From JBGZFC01 sp964346495 (GTDB lineage: Bacteria > Bacteroidota > Bacteroidia > Bacteroidales > Dysgonomonadaceae), in NCBI GenBank assembly GCA_964346495.1, contig CAYFUW010000038.1:1-20209 (forward strand): 20,209 bases of DNA. Direction: 5' to 3'. The notes below the pieces were generated by a model, which saw only the letters and a list, made by a program, of their open reading frames with translations, searched no databases and was not told where the DNA came from. This document shows, piece by piece, positions 1 through 8,196 of this stretch (its first letter is position 1; each line of letters opens with the position of its first letter). Both the position numbers and the translations under genes were made by a program.

Positions 1-223
1 AAATCAGCAAAAAGTCAGCCCAAAACGCCTAAACTCGAATGTGCAACAGTCTCTTCTCTTTATTCATTGCAGCCTTTATTATGGGTTACAAAGTTATGAA
101 TTGAAATCGTCGCGCTCGAAAAACCTCTGTAACTAACTAAATATCAAATGTTTCAAAGAATAATTTTGGATTTTAATGGGACAGCAATGTTATGGCATAA
201 TTAAATATGTCCTGACATAGTTA
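1..223. other. Left-edge non-coding stretch
   Basis: I see no convincing gene here. Short open stretches reach the left edge in two plus-strand frames (ending near 99 and 140) but they resemble nothing I recognise. A small palindrome, TATGTC-CT-GACATA, lies at 206-219 just beyond the stop codon of the receptor gene; it has no T-run on either side, so it is not a convincing terminator. Confidence 0.4.
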
Positions 224-2632
224 TTAGTGGGTTAAATTTATGGATATACCACCGTAAAACTGTGCTCCGTAAAGCGGTGCATACATAAAGGCTGCATCAT
301 CCAAATATTTTTCGTCTTGAATATAACTGAATATATTTTTTCCTCCGGCATACAAACGAACTTTTCCAAATGTTTTTGACACACTCGCGTTGAACGTCAT
401 GTATGGCTCTGTTTTCTTCATCTTTGAATCACGCTCGGGAACATCGCTTATATAATCGATATACATCTGTCCTTGATATAATCCGTAGAATGTAAAGTTC
501 CAACTGCGTGGTGCATACTCAATTTTGAAGCTTCCGGTTGTGGTCGGGAATCGTGGAATATTTATACTCATATCTTCGTAAGGTGTATCTACCCAATCTT
601 CACGTACTTCGTCATATTTTCCACTATTCAGACCGAAATCTACTCCCAAATTCAGATAACGAACAGGGTTTACCAACAGAGTCATCTCTACTCCACTTAC
701 TGTTGCATTGCCGATATTTCGCCATTGATAAGTATATCCAAGGCTTTTTACACTTTCATCAGCATCTGCAAAATCTATTCTATTCAACAAACGAGTGATG
801 AAACCGTTAACACTAATCTGGAATCTATCGCCGTAGTAGTCGGCAGAGATATTTGCACTTCGTGAAGTTTCGGCAATCAACTCCGACGATTTCCATACTC
901 TTGGCGAACCGCTACAAAGGTGCAAATCTTCCGAAAAGCCGTAAGGTGCACGAAATCCTGTTCCCACATTTGCTCGAAGCGTAAGGTTTCTTGCTGCATT
1001 AAATTTTAGTGCCAAACGTGGATTAACACTTGTGTTATTGAAAGATGCTGTTGGAAAATCTTTATCAAATACAGCTTGATCTGACTCATATTTTTCTTCT
1101 GAAGTGTGTCTGTCAATACGCACACCACCAACCATTATAAATCGTGGTGATATCTGCCACTCATCTTGCACGAAAGCACCCAACTCGAAAGCTTTTTTGT
1201 GAGCATTTGATTTATATGATGTACCAAAATATTCACTCTCCTCATCCACAACAACATATAAACCTGATTCGTTCAGTTTTGTAACATAACCTTGCACTCC
1301 TGCCATCAGATTGTGATTGCCAATTTTATGCCCTAGTGTAAGTGTGGAGATAAATGAATTCTCTTTTGCCAAGTATGGACGCATATCTTCTACATCGGGC
1401 GACTCGCCATCGTGCGTTTCTTGATAATCACCCAAAAATGAGTCGTTCGTGGCATTTCTATTGTGGTTGATAAACGAGTTATTGAAATTCAATTCAGTGT
1501 TCTTAGAGAAATCAACTTGATAGTTTGCTTCAATTTCGTATCTATCTGTTACAATATTCTCAGTACCTGCTGTAAACGGATTTTGATACATATCATCGGT
1601 AATCTCGCCACCAGCACGTTTCTCGTTTATCGCTTTTCCTCTAAATACGAGTTTATCTTTACTGAAAAACGGATTATCTATATACAAACTCGCGCCTAAA
1701 TTTTGCAAGTTTGATGCAACACGGTCTGAAATTCCATCTTTTTTACGCACCTCTTCACGGGTTGAACCTTCTCCGGTTTCATCGATAACGCCATGGTCAA
1801 TCTTTTGAGCATAAACACTTAAACCGATGTTTCCTTTAGCGTTACGCATAGATGATGAGAAGTTATACACATTAGTATTATTAGTTCCAAACTGTATATC
1901 TGCCGAAATATGCGGAACGGGTGAAGGCTCTTTTGTTATAATATTAATGGCTCCGGCAATTGCACTACTGCCATAAAGAGCTGAACCTGCACCTTTTACA
2001 ACTTCAATTCTATCAACATCGCCTGTACCGATTTGCTCCAATCCGTAAACACTTGCCAGACCCGAATAGATAGGTTGTCCGTTGATAAGCACCTGAGTAT
2101 GTTCTGCTCCAAGTCCCTGCATTCGTACCATTGTAAAGTTGCAAAACTGACATTGACTCTCTACACGAATACCAGGCACTCCTTCGAGAGCATCGAAAAC
2201 ATTCCAGGCATTTTTACTTTTCAATGCTTGCGATGTTACCACCTCTGTTCTGATTGGTACGTTTTTCACATAATGTCTTGACCTGGTTCCGGTAACAACA
2301 ACCTGTTCGAGATTAAAATTATCTTCTTCCAATTCGAAATAGACTTCGGTGCCTTTTCCCTGTACCATTTCAACCTCAATTTCTTGCTCTTTATATCCAA
2401 CCATTTGAGCAACAATGGTCTGCTTACCTACAGGCAAATGTGCAATCTTAAAATGCCCGGTCACATCTGCCGCTGTGGCTATATTGGTATCTTTTACTCT
2501 AATTGTAACAAATGGGATATGCTCTTTTGTATCTTTGTCTTTTACATCACCAAAAAGCATAGCGTCGGTTTTTTGTCCGAAAACAGCGAATGCTAAAACG
2601 AAACAAATCGTTAATAGGTATAATCTCTTCAT
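224..2632 (-). CDS. TonB-dependent outer-membrane receptor
   Basis: This 802-residue protein is a TonB-dependent active transporter of the outer membrane. Residues 1-20 are a signal peptide ending in FAVFGQ. Residues about 25-105 form a carboxypeptidase-regulatory-like domain, typical of Bacteroidota receptors. A TonB-box-like segment (EQVVVTGTRS) starts near 109, followed by the plug domain (VLINGQPIYSGL; DRIEVVKGAGSALYGSSAIAGAI) to about 235 and then the beta barrel. The plug has a CxxC motif (C161, C164), and a third cysteine, C573, sits in the barrel motif EDLHLCSGSPRV. The last residues are NLTH rather than the usual terminal aromatic. The substrate cannot be read from sequence; haem, metal complex or corrinoid are possible. 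It has its own promoter-like box and is separated by a terminator from the upstream regulator operon. Confidence 0.93.
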   Translation of the reverse strand: MKRLYLLTICFVLAFAVFGQKTDAMLFGDVKDKDTKEHIPFVTIRVKDTNIATAADVTGHFKIAHLPVGKQTIVAQMVGYKEQEIEVEMVQGKGTEVYFELEEDNFNLEQVVVTGTRSRHYVKNVPIRTEVVTSQALKSKNAWNVFDALEGVPGIRVESQCQFCNFTMVRMQGLGAEHTQVLINGQPIYSGLASVYGLEQIGTGDVDRIEVVKGAGSALYGSSAIAGAINIITKEPSPVPHISADIQFGTNNTNVYNFSSSMRNAKGNIGLSVYAQKIDHGVIDETGEGSTREEVRKKDGISDRVASNLQNLGASLYIDNPFFSKDKLVFRGKAINEKRAGGEITDDMYQNPFTAGTENIVTDRYEIEANYQVDFSKNTELNFNNSFINHNRNATNDSFLGDYQETHDGESPDVEDMRPYLAKENSFISTLTLGHKIGNHNLMAGVQGYVTKLNESGLYVVVDEESEYFGTSYKSNAHKKAFELGAFVQDEWQISPRFIMVGGVRIDRHTSEEKYESDQAVFDKDFPTASFNNTSVNPRLALKFNAARNLTLRANVGTGFRAPYGFSEDLHLCSGSPRVWKSSELIAETSRSANISADYYGDRFQISVNGFITRLLNRIDFADADESVKSLGYTYQWRNIGNATVSGVEMTLLVNPVRYLNLGVDFGLNSGKYDEVREDWVDTPYEDMSINIPRFPTTTGSFKIEYAPRSWNFTFYGLYQGQMYIDYISDVPERDSKMKKTEPYMTFNASVSKTFGKVRLYAGGKNIFSYIQDEKYLDDAAFMYAPLYGAQFYGGISINLTH

Positions 2633-2675
2633 ATTGGTTTTTTAAAAAAATTATGTTTTAATAAATTTGACGATG

Positions 2676-2683
2676 CAAAATTA
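2676..2683 (-). promoter_or_regulatory. Putative -7 promoter element of the TonB-dependent receptor
   Basis: Read on the minus strand this is TAATTTTG, matching the Bacteroidota -7 consensus TAnnTTTG. It lies 43 bases before the receptor start codon, giving an untranslated leader of roughly 35-40 bases. I do not see a well-spaced -33 TTTG. Confidence 0.45.
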
Positions 2684-2731
2684 TCTCTAAAAAACAAATT
2701 GTGTAATCCCTATTTATGGCTATTTTATAAA

Positions 2732-2755
2732 TAAAAAATCCCTACTTTTAGGGAT
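2732..2755 (-). terminator. Rho-independent terminator of the hemerythrin-LuxR operon
   Basis: On the minus strand a 7-bp stem (ATCCCTA / TAGGGAT, positions 2755-2749 and 2744-2738) with loop AAAG is followed directly by six T. It lies 38 bases past the stop of the LuxR-type gene and separates that operon from the receptor. Confidence 0.72.
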
Positions 2756-2792
2756 ATTATAAATAAAAGAGTTAACAAGTAAACCTATAAAC

Positions 2793-3404
2793 TTAATGAT
2801 TATTTAAGTCTATCTCTTCGATAGCTATTATTTTTTTCGAAATGGCATAAATTGTTAATCCCGATTGGCTTCGTATTCCGGTTTTTGCAGCAATGTTTTT
2901 CCTATGACTTATCACGGTATGAATACTTATAGTTAACGAGTCAGCTATCTCTTTGTTTGACATTCCGTTTACAATTCCTTTTAGTATATCTTTTTCACGC
3001 TCAGTAAGCTCGTCTTCATCGGAATTGTCTGTTTTGTTGTTTCTCTTCTCTTCGTTTAGTTGAGATAACAGATTAATAAAATACTCTGATGAGTCGTAAA
3101 GAGTAAATGTACCATCTAGCAGATCTGCCGGAATTTGCATCAATCCATAATCTATGCCAACCAACAATAGTTTTGGATATGATTTGCGGATTTTTTTTAT
3201 CTCTTTCTCAAGATTTACTATCAACAAAGAGCTGACAATAAGTACATCTAAGACTCTGTTTTCTGATAACTCGTCCAACTCATCCAAACAATTTATCCTA
3301 TACACCTTTACAGCCTTATCCGACTGAAACAGAATAGACTGAATGCCTTCACTCACAATTTGAGACGACTCTAATATGGCTATATTAATAAGTGAATTAC
3401 CCAT
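2793..3404 (-). CDS. LuxR-family transcriptional regulator with degenerate receiver domain
   Basis: The 203-residue protein has the layout of a NarL/FixJ response regulator. Residues about 133-190 are a LuxR-type helix-turn-helix (LTEREKDILKGI, then NKEIADSLTISIHTVISHRKNI). Residues 5-118 resemble a receiver in length and hydrophobic pattern, but the key residues are missing: the acidic pair is E12-S13, the phospho-acceptor position in DVLIVSS is S58, and the usual conserved Lys is not found near Y103. It is therefore probably not phosphorylated in the normal way (inference). Its start overlaps the end of the hemerythrin gene by 8 bases, so the two are translationally coupled and probably act together. 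Confidence 0.85.
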   Translation of the reverse strand: MGNSLINIAILESSQIVSEGIQSILFQSDKAVKVYRINCLDELDELSENRVLDVLIVSSLLIVNLEKEIKKIRKSYPKLLLVGIDYGLMQIPADLLDGTFTLYDSSEYFINLLSQLNEEKRNNKTDNSDEDELTEREKDILKGIVNGMSNKEIADSLTISIHTVISHRKNIAAKTGIRSQSGLTIYAISKKIIAIEEIDLNNH

Positions 3405-4110
3405 TTATTCTCTTCTCCTTTTCGCTGCCTAACGGTATTAATATTGTGTCTTCGATAAGCGAGTGGATATATAAATCAAATTCCAACTCGAAAAGTGCGG
3501 TGAGTAATTTTCTTCGCAAACTGACATTTTCCTTTATATTCATGTGATGTATCAACAAATTTTTAAGGTCTTTCAGTTTTAGCTCAATATCGGTATGATG
3601 CTCACTGTACTCTTTTGATGAATATAAAGATTTTTTTGTGTCCTTATCGTTCCCGTTAATCAAATTCACGAAATATGGAAACACCACATTATCTTCATAA
3701 TCGAAATGCTCTATAACTTCAGAAAAATACTCATTAAAAAACAATTCGAGAAGCTTCACCTCTTTCTCGGGACAACTCTCTTGAAGTTGATGAATATAGT
3801 GGCTTATCTCGGGATATTTCTCAAGCCGATAGTAGTTGTGGCTGTTTTTCAAAAAACGAATTATTTGCAACACATCTTCGTCAGAATAATCTATCGAAGC
3901 TTTAGGTCGAAATCCGTAATATAGATTAACAACCATTATAAAAAGTTTTTCGTTGATTCCATACTGCTTACACAAATAACTAACTGTAAGATCACCTACA
4001 CGAAAATCTATTTCGAAATGCTGCATCATCAGCATCGTATATGGATTTTCCTGCATAATATCTGCCATTTTCATCTGTGGAACAATATAGCTTTTGTTGG
4101 CATGATGCAT
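3397..4110 (-). CDS. Hemerythrin-domain protein related to the RIC/YtfE/ScdA di-iron family
   Basis: This 237-residue cytoplasmic protein matches the di-iron RIC family (repair of iron-sulfur centres after nitrosative or oxidative stress in E. coli YtfE and S. aureus ScdA). The metal ligands can be placed: H91, H135 with E139 (HxxxE), H171 or H172, and H216 with E220 (HxxxE), a spacing close to that of YtfE (H84, H129/E133, H160, H204/E208). The N-terminal part (about 14-55) resembles the short ScdA N-terminal domain, but its CCGG-type motif is replaced by FRVGD. The gene overlaps the downstream LuxR-type regulator by 8 bases, which suggests a sensing as much as a repair role. It is transcribed divergently from the hydrolase and gcvP genes. 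Confidence 0.85.
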   Translation of the reverse strand: MHHANKSYIVPQMKMADIMQENPYTMLMMQHFEIDFRVGDLTVSYLCKQYGINEKLFIMVVNLYYGFRPKASIDYSDEDVLQIIRFLKNSHNYYRLEKYPEISHYIHQLQESCPEKEVKLLELFFNEYFSEVIEHFDYEDNVVFPYFVNLINGNDKDTKKSLYSSKEYSEHHTDIELKLKDLKNLLIHHMNIKENVSLRRKLLTALFELEFDLYIHSLIEDTILIPLGSEKEKRING

Positions 4111-4135
4111 AGTCTGATTTTTTTTAGTTGAACTG

Positions 4136-4143
4136 CAAAATTA
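4136..4143 (-). promoter_or_regulatory. Putative -7 promoter element of the hemerythrin-LuxR operon
   Basis: The minus strand reads TAATTTTG, matching TAnnTTTG, 25 bases before the hemerythrin start codon. The box and the next two bases (TAATTTTGCA) are identical to those upstream of the TonB-dependent receptor. Confidence 0.45.
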
Positions 4144-4208
4144 CAAAATATATTTCAATTATTTAGAATCTTTCTATTTTAGAACATAAAAAAGTGAGAG
4201 ATTATATT

Positions 4209-4241
4209 TATATTTGCGAACAAAAGAGATTTTTCGCAAAT
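4209..4241. promoter_or_regulatory. Plus-strand -7-like box and inverted repeat in the divergent intergenic region
   Basis: TATATTTG (4209-4216) matches the Bacteroidota -7 box on the plus strand. It overlaps a perfect 9-bp inverted repeat, ATTTGCGAA (4212-4220) and TTCGCAAAT (4233-4241), separated by 12 bases. No T-run follows, so an operator between the divergent units is more likely than a terminator. The regulator that binds it is unknown. Confidence 0.35.
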
Positions 4242-4309
4242 TTCAATATGTTTTTTCGAAATGGCTGTTTTTTTAAGGACAAATGTTATTATCTTTGAAA
4301 AGAAAAGGT

Positions 4310-4317
4310 TATTTTTG
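4310..4317 (+). promoter_or_regulatory. Putative -7 promoter element of the MBL-fold hydrolase
   Basis: TATTTTTG matches TAnnTTTG and ends seven bases before the first sequencing gap. If used, transcription would begin inside the gap, so the true start codon of the hydrolase would also lie there. Confidence 0.4.
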
Positions 4318-4323
4318 CATATA

Positions 4324-4423
4324 NNNNNNNNNNNNNNNNNNNNNNNNNNNNNNNNNNNNNNNNNNNNNNNNNNNNNNNNNNNNNNNNNNNNNNNNNNNNN
4401 NNNNNNNNNNNNNNNNNNNNNNN
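4324..4423. other. Assembly gap of 100 N
   Basis: Exactly 100 N, a conventional placeholder for a gap of unknown size. Its flanks share no obvious repeat, unlike the second gap. It removes the first part of the MBL-fold hydrolase. Confidence 0.97.
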
Positions 4424-4986
4424 CTTGTTTTTATCCCGATGAAAAAGACACTATTTTCAATTTCATTGTCGATAACGAGTTAACGCCAAAGATGCTTATC
4501 AATACACACCTGCACTTCGATCATATATTCGGAGTAAATTATTTGGCATCGGAGTTTAATCTTAAATTCGGAGCTCACAAAGACGACTTGTATTTAGTGG
4601 AAGATCTGCAAAATCAGTTGAGAATGTTTGGAGTAGATAGCGATTCTGTAACTAAACCGAATATTGATGTTTTATTGACTGAAAATGACGTTATTAAATT
4701 CGGGAATCAGGAGTTGAAAATTTTACATATTCCGGGACACTCACCCGGCAGTCTCGTTTATTACAATGAAAAAGCAGGAACTCTTTTCACCGGAGACGTG
4801 CTGTTTAGACAAGGAATAGGCAGAACCGATTTGCCCGGTGGCAACTACAGACATCTATTGGACGGAATAAAAACAAAACTCTTTACCCTACCCGACGAAA
4901 CGGTTGTATATCCCGGACACGGTCCTGCATCAACAATTGGCTTCGAAAAAGCAAATAACCCGTTTTTAGGAATGGATATTTTATAA
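4424..4986 (+). CDS. Metallo-beta-lactamase-fold hydrolase (glyoxalase II-like), 5' end lost in gap
   Basis: About 186 residues are readable after the gap, starting CFYPDEKD. The metal-binding signature THLHFDH (HxHxDH) is followed by HIPGHSPGS, FTGDVLF and YPGHGPAS, which supply the remaining ligands of a binuclear-metal hydrolase of the glyoxalase II / YcbL group. Family members of this type are about 210-215 residues, so roughly 25-30 residues are missing, which fits a start inside or at the edge of the gap. The in-frame ATG at 4261 upstream of the gap is unlikely to be the start: the 21 residues it would add do not look like the family N-terminus, and the reading frame across an arbitrary N-run has no meaning. 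The likely role is thioester hydrolysis; the substrate is not known. gcvP follows after 63 bases and may be co-transcribed. Confidence 0.85.
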
Positions 4987-5049
4987 AAACCAAATTATAA
5001 TCGGATTCAAAATAAAAAACATATAATTCTCTATGTATAAACTAAATAT

Positions 5050-7923
5050 ATGATAAATATGAATACAGTAGATTTTAAATTTCGCCACAATGGCATAGAT
5101 GAAGCCGCTAAGGCTAAAATGCTCAAGACACTAGGTGTTTCAAGCATCGACGAACTTATCGACCAAACAATTCCGGCAGATATTCGTCTTAAAAAACCGT
5201 TAGCATTGCCTAAAGCTCTATCGGAACAAGAGTATGCCGAAGAAATTGCACAAATTGCATCTCAAAACCGTGTTTTTGCGTCTTATATCGGCATGGGTTG
5301 GTATGATACCATCACTCCGGCAGCTATCTATAGAAACGTTTTCGAAAACCCGGTATGGTACACATCATACACACCGTATCAAGCCGAAATTTCACAAGGT
5401 CGTTTAGAAGCATTGTTAAATTTCCAAACTGTAATTAGCGATTTAACAGGTTTGCCTCTATCCAACTGTTCTCTTTTAGACGAAGCAACTGCTGCTGCAG
5501 AAGCGGTTACAATGATGTACGGATTGAGAAGCCGTGATCAAAAAAAGAACAACGCTAACGCTGTTTTTGTGGATGAAAAGATATTCCCGCAAACATTAGC
5601 TGTTATCAATACAAGAATGAAGTATCAAGAAATTGAAGTTGTTGTGGGTGACTACAAAACTTTCGAATTTACTGAAAAATTCTTTGGTGCAGTTGTTCAA
5701 TATCCAAACAGCGATGGTAATGTAGAAAATTATCGTTCGTTTGTAGAAAAAGCTCACGCAGCAGAATGTAAAGTAGCTGTTGCTGCCGACTTAATGGCGT
5801 TAGTTCTTCTAACACCTCCGGGAGAATGGGGTGCAGACATTGCTTTTGGTAGCAGCCAAAGATTTGGTATCCCGATGTTTTTCGGCGGACCGTCGGCAGG
5901 ATTTTTCGCAACTCGCGAAGAGTTTAAACGCAACGTTCCGGGACGTATCATAGGTATTACAAAAGATGCATACGGTCGCGAAGCTTACAGAATGGCTCTG
6001 CAAACTCGTGAGCAACACATTAAACGCGAAAAAGCAACATCCAACATCTGTACCGCACAAGCTTTGTTGGCTACAATGTCTGGATTTTACGCTGTGTATC
6101 ACGGACCTAACGGCTTGAAAGAGATTGCACATCGTATCCACTCTATTACTTCGTTAGTTGTTGACGAACTACACGAAATGGGTTACAAAGTATTGAACGA
6201 AAGCTATTTCGATACTATAAAAATTCAACTACCCGAAGGCGTAACACAAAAAGATATTCGTGAAAACTCAGAATTGCGCAGCATCAACTTGCGTTATTTC
6301 AAAACAGGAGAAGTTGGACTAAGTATCGACGAAACAACTAACGACTATCGTGTACATGAACTACTGGCAGTTTTTGCAATGGCTGCTGGCAGCTCAAAAG
6401 TGTTTATGATTGACGATCTGCCACAAAAAATGACTCTGAAAGAAGAGCAACTTCGTACATCTGATTTCTTAACACACCCGACATTTAATTCATATCACAC
6501 CGAAACCGAATTGATGCGTTACATCAAGAGACTTGAGCGCAAAGACATTTCGTTGGCACACTCAATGATTTCTCTCGGTTCTTGTACTATGAAATTGAAT
6601 GCTGCTTCAGAAATGCTTCCTCTTGGAATGACTACATTGCAAAGAATCCACCCGTATGCACCGGAAGATCAAACTGCAGGATACCAGCAACTTGTAGAAG
6701 AGTTAGGTTCTCTATTGGCTGAAATTACAGGTTTTGCAGCAACAAGCTTACAACCCAACTCGGGAGCAGCAGGCGAATATGCAGGACTTATCACAATTGC
6801 AGCTTATCAGGAAAGCATCGGTCAAGGACATCGTAAAGTTGTATTGATTCCGGCATCTGCTCACGGAACTAACCCTGCAAGTGCTGTACAAGCAGGATAC
6901 ACTCCCGTTATCGTGGCAAGCGATGAAAGAGGAAACGTTGATATGGACGATTTACGTAAGAAAATTGACGAACATCGTGATGATTTGGCTGCTTACATGA
7001 TTACATATCCTTCAACTCACGGTATTTTTGAAGTGGAAATTAAAGAGATGTGTCGCTTAATTCACGAAGCAGGCGGACAAGTATATATGGACGGAGCAAA
7101 CATGAACGCACAAGTAGGACTTACAAATCCGGGATATATCGGTGCCGACGTTTGTCACCTCAACCTACATAAAACATTTGCAATACCTCACGGTGGTGGA
7201 GGTCCCGGAGTTGGTCCAATCTGCGTTGCAGAACACTTAGTGCCATTCCTACCGGGTCATCCTGTTATGCTAACCAGAGAAGAGAATGCTGTATCAGCAT
7301 CACCTTATGGTAGTGCAGGTGTAGCAACAATCACTTACGGATATATCAGAATGATGGGTGCTGAAGGTTTGAAAGAAGCTACAGAACTTGCAATTTTAAG
7401 CGCAAACTATCTGGCTGAAAAACTAAAAGACACATACGGAATTGTATATCGTGGTGCAAAAGGCAGAGTTGGTCACGAACTGATTCTTGAATGCCGCACC
7501 ATAAAGAGTACAACAGGTATAAGCGAAACAGACGTTGCAAAACGCTTGATGGACTACGGTTATCACGCACCAACACTTTCATTCCCTGTTCATGGAACAC
7601 TTATGATTGAACCCACTGAAAGTGAAAGCTTAAGCGAGCTTAACCGCTTTGTTGACACTATGCTTCAAATCTACGAAGAGATTATGGAAGTTAAAGAAGG
7701 AAAATACACGCTAGAAGATAACGTATTGGTAAATGCTCCACACCCTGAGTACGAAAGTGTTGCTGATGAGTGGAACCATGCTTATCCTCGCAGTAAAGCT
7801 GTTTATCCTCTTCCATTCGTTGCTGAAAACAAATTCTGGGTAAACGTTGCTCGTGTAGATGACGCTTATGGCGACCGTAACCTGGTTTCTTGTCTTTGCG
7901 AAGTAGCTGCAGGAGATCAATAA
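5050..7923 (+). CDS. gcvP: Glycine dehydrogenase (decarboxylating), P-protein of the glycine cleavage system
   Basis: This enzyme decarboxylates glycine with pyridoxal phosphate and passes the aminomethyl group to the lipoyl arm of GcvH. At 957 residues it is the single-chain (homodimeric) type, equal in length to the E. coli enzyme, with the two fused halves at about 1-440 and 450-957. The PLP-binding lysine is K708 in NLHKTFAIPHGGGGPG; other family motifs are MISLGSCTMKLNA and SAHGTNPAS. Either the ATG at 5050 or the one at 5059 could be the start; the second gives the N-terminus MNTVDFKF. Neither gcvT nor gcvH is in the window, so the rest of the system must be elsewhere. A strong terminator follows directly. 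Confidence 0.97.
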   Translation: MINMNTVDFKFRHNGIDEAAKAKMLKTLGVSSIDELIDQTIPADIRLKKPLALPKALSEQEYAEEIAQIASQNRVFASYIGMGWYDTITPAAIYRNVFENPVWYTSYTPYQAEISQGRLEALLNFQTVISDLTGLPLSNCSLLDEATAAAEAVTMMYGLRSRDQKKNNANAVFVDEKIFPQTLAVINTRMKYQEIEVVVGDYKTFEFTEKFFGAVVQYPNSDGNVENYRSFVEKAHAAECKVAVAADLMALVLLTPPGEWGADIAFGSSQRFGIPMFFGGPSAGFFATREEFKRNVPGRIIGITKDAYGREAYRMALQTREQHIKREKATSNICTAQALLATMSGFYAVYHGPNGLKEIAHRIHSITSLVVDELHEMGYKVLNESYFDTIKIQLPEGVTQKDIRENSELRSINLRYFKTGEVGLSIDETTNDYRVHELLAVFAMAAGSSKVFMIDDLPQKMTLKEEQLRTSDFLTHPTFNSYHTETELMRYIKRLERKDISLAHSMISLGSCTMKLNAASEMLPLGMTTLQRIHPYAPEDQTAGYQQLVEELGSLLAEITGFAATSLQPNSGAAGEYAGLITIAAYQESIGQGHRKVVLIPASAHGTNPASAVQAGYTPVIVASDERGNVDMDDLRKKIDEHRDDLAAYMITYPSTHGIFEVEIKEMCRLIHEAGGQVYMDGANMNAQVGLTNPGYIGADVCHLNLHKTFAIPHGGGGPGVGPICVAEHLVPFLPGHPVMLTREENAVSASPYGSAGVATITYGYIRMMGAEGLKEATELAILSANYLAEKLKDTYGIVYRGAKGRVGHELILECRTIKSTTGISETDVAKRLMDYGYHAPTLSFPVHGTLMIEPTESESLSELNRFVDTMLQIYEEIMEVKEGKYTLEDNVLVNAPHPEYESVADEWNHAYPRSKAVYPLPFVAENKFWVNVARVDDAYGDRNLVSCLCEVAAGDQ

Positions 7924-7956
7924 TTAGGTTTTAACAGACTTAATATTATATAGCTT

Positions 7957-7995
7957 AATGCGTATCACGAATTTATCGTGATACGCATTTTTTTG
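7957..7995 (+). terminator. Rho-independent terminator of gcvP
   Basis: A perfect 13-bp stem (ATGCGTATCACGA 7958-7970 / TCGTGATACGCAT 7976-7988) with loop ATTTA is followed by a T-run. It begins 34 bases after the gcvP stop codon. Confidence 0.9.
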
Positions 7996-8061
7996 TTTAG
8001 CATTGTGGTTTCACTAACCGCAATCTACCTATTCTATAAATAAAAATCAGAAAATAGATGC

Positions 8062-8094
8062 TCTTTACAAAAAAAATTCTTATTTTTGTAAAGA
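8062..8094 (+). promoter_or_regulatory. Inverted repeat overlapping a -7-like promoter box
   Basis: TCTTTACAAAAA (8062-8073) and TTTTTGTAAAGA (8083-8094) form a perfect 12-bp inverted repeat with a 9-base spacer. TATTTTTG (8081-8088), a match to the Bacteroidota -7 box, overlaps the right arm. This may be the promoter and operator for the lysine-fermentation genes; a protein bound to the repeat would block the box. No properly spaced -33 element is visible. Confidence 0.4.
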
Positions 8095-8142
8095 TGTATG
8101 GTTTATCGAGAAAACCTAAAGCAATAATTTCATTTTTCTGTT

Positions 8143-8196
8143 TTGTCGTTATTGTTGAACGATGAAAATTTAACAACAAAAACGACAAGATTTTTT
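8143..8196 (+). terminator. Terminator-like hairpin in the leader of the lysine-fermentation genes (possible attenuator or sRNA end)
   Basis: TTGTCGTTATTGTTG (8143-8157) pairs with CAACAAAAACGACAA (8174-8188) over 15 positions with one A-A mismatch, around a 16-base loop, and is followed by GA and six T. It lies downstream of the -7-like box at 8081 and 71 bases upstream of the CoA-transferase start. It could attenuate the operon or end a small RNA of about 100 bases. Confidence 0.55.

Noticed and set aside
2706..2755. Repeated ATCCCTA / TAGGGAT half-sites as an operator for the TonB-dependent receptor
   Set aside because: Two of the three copies form a minus-strand stem followed by six T, placed just after the LuxR-type gene, so a terminator explains them. 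The third copy (2706-2712) may be chance.
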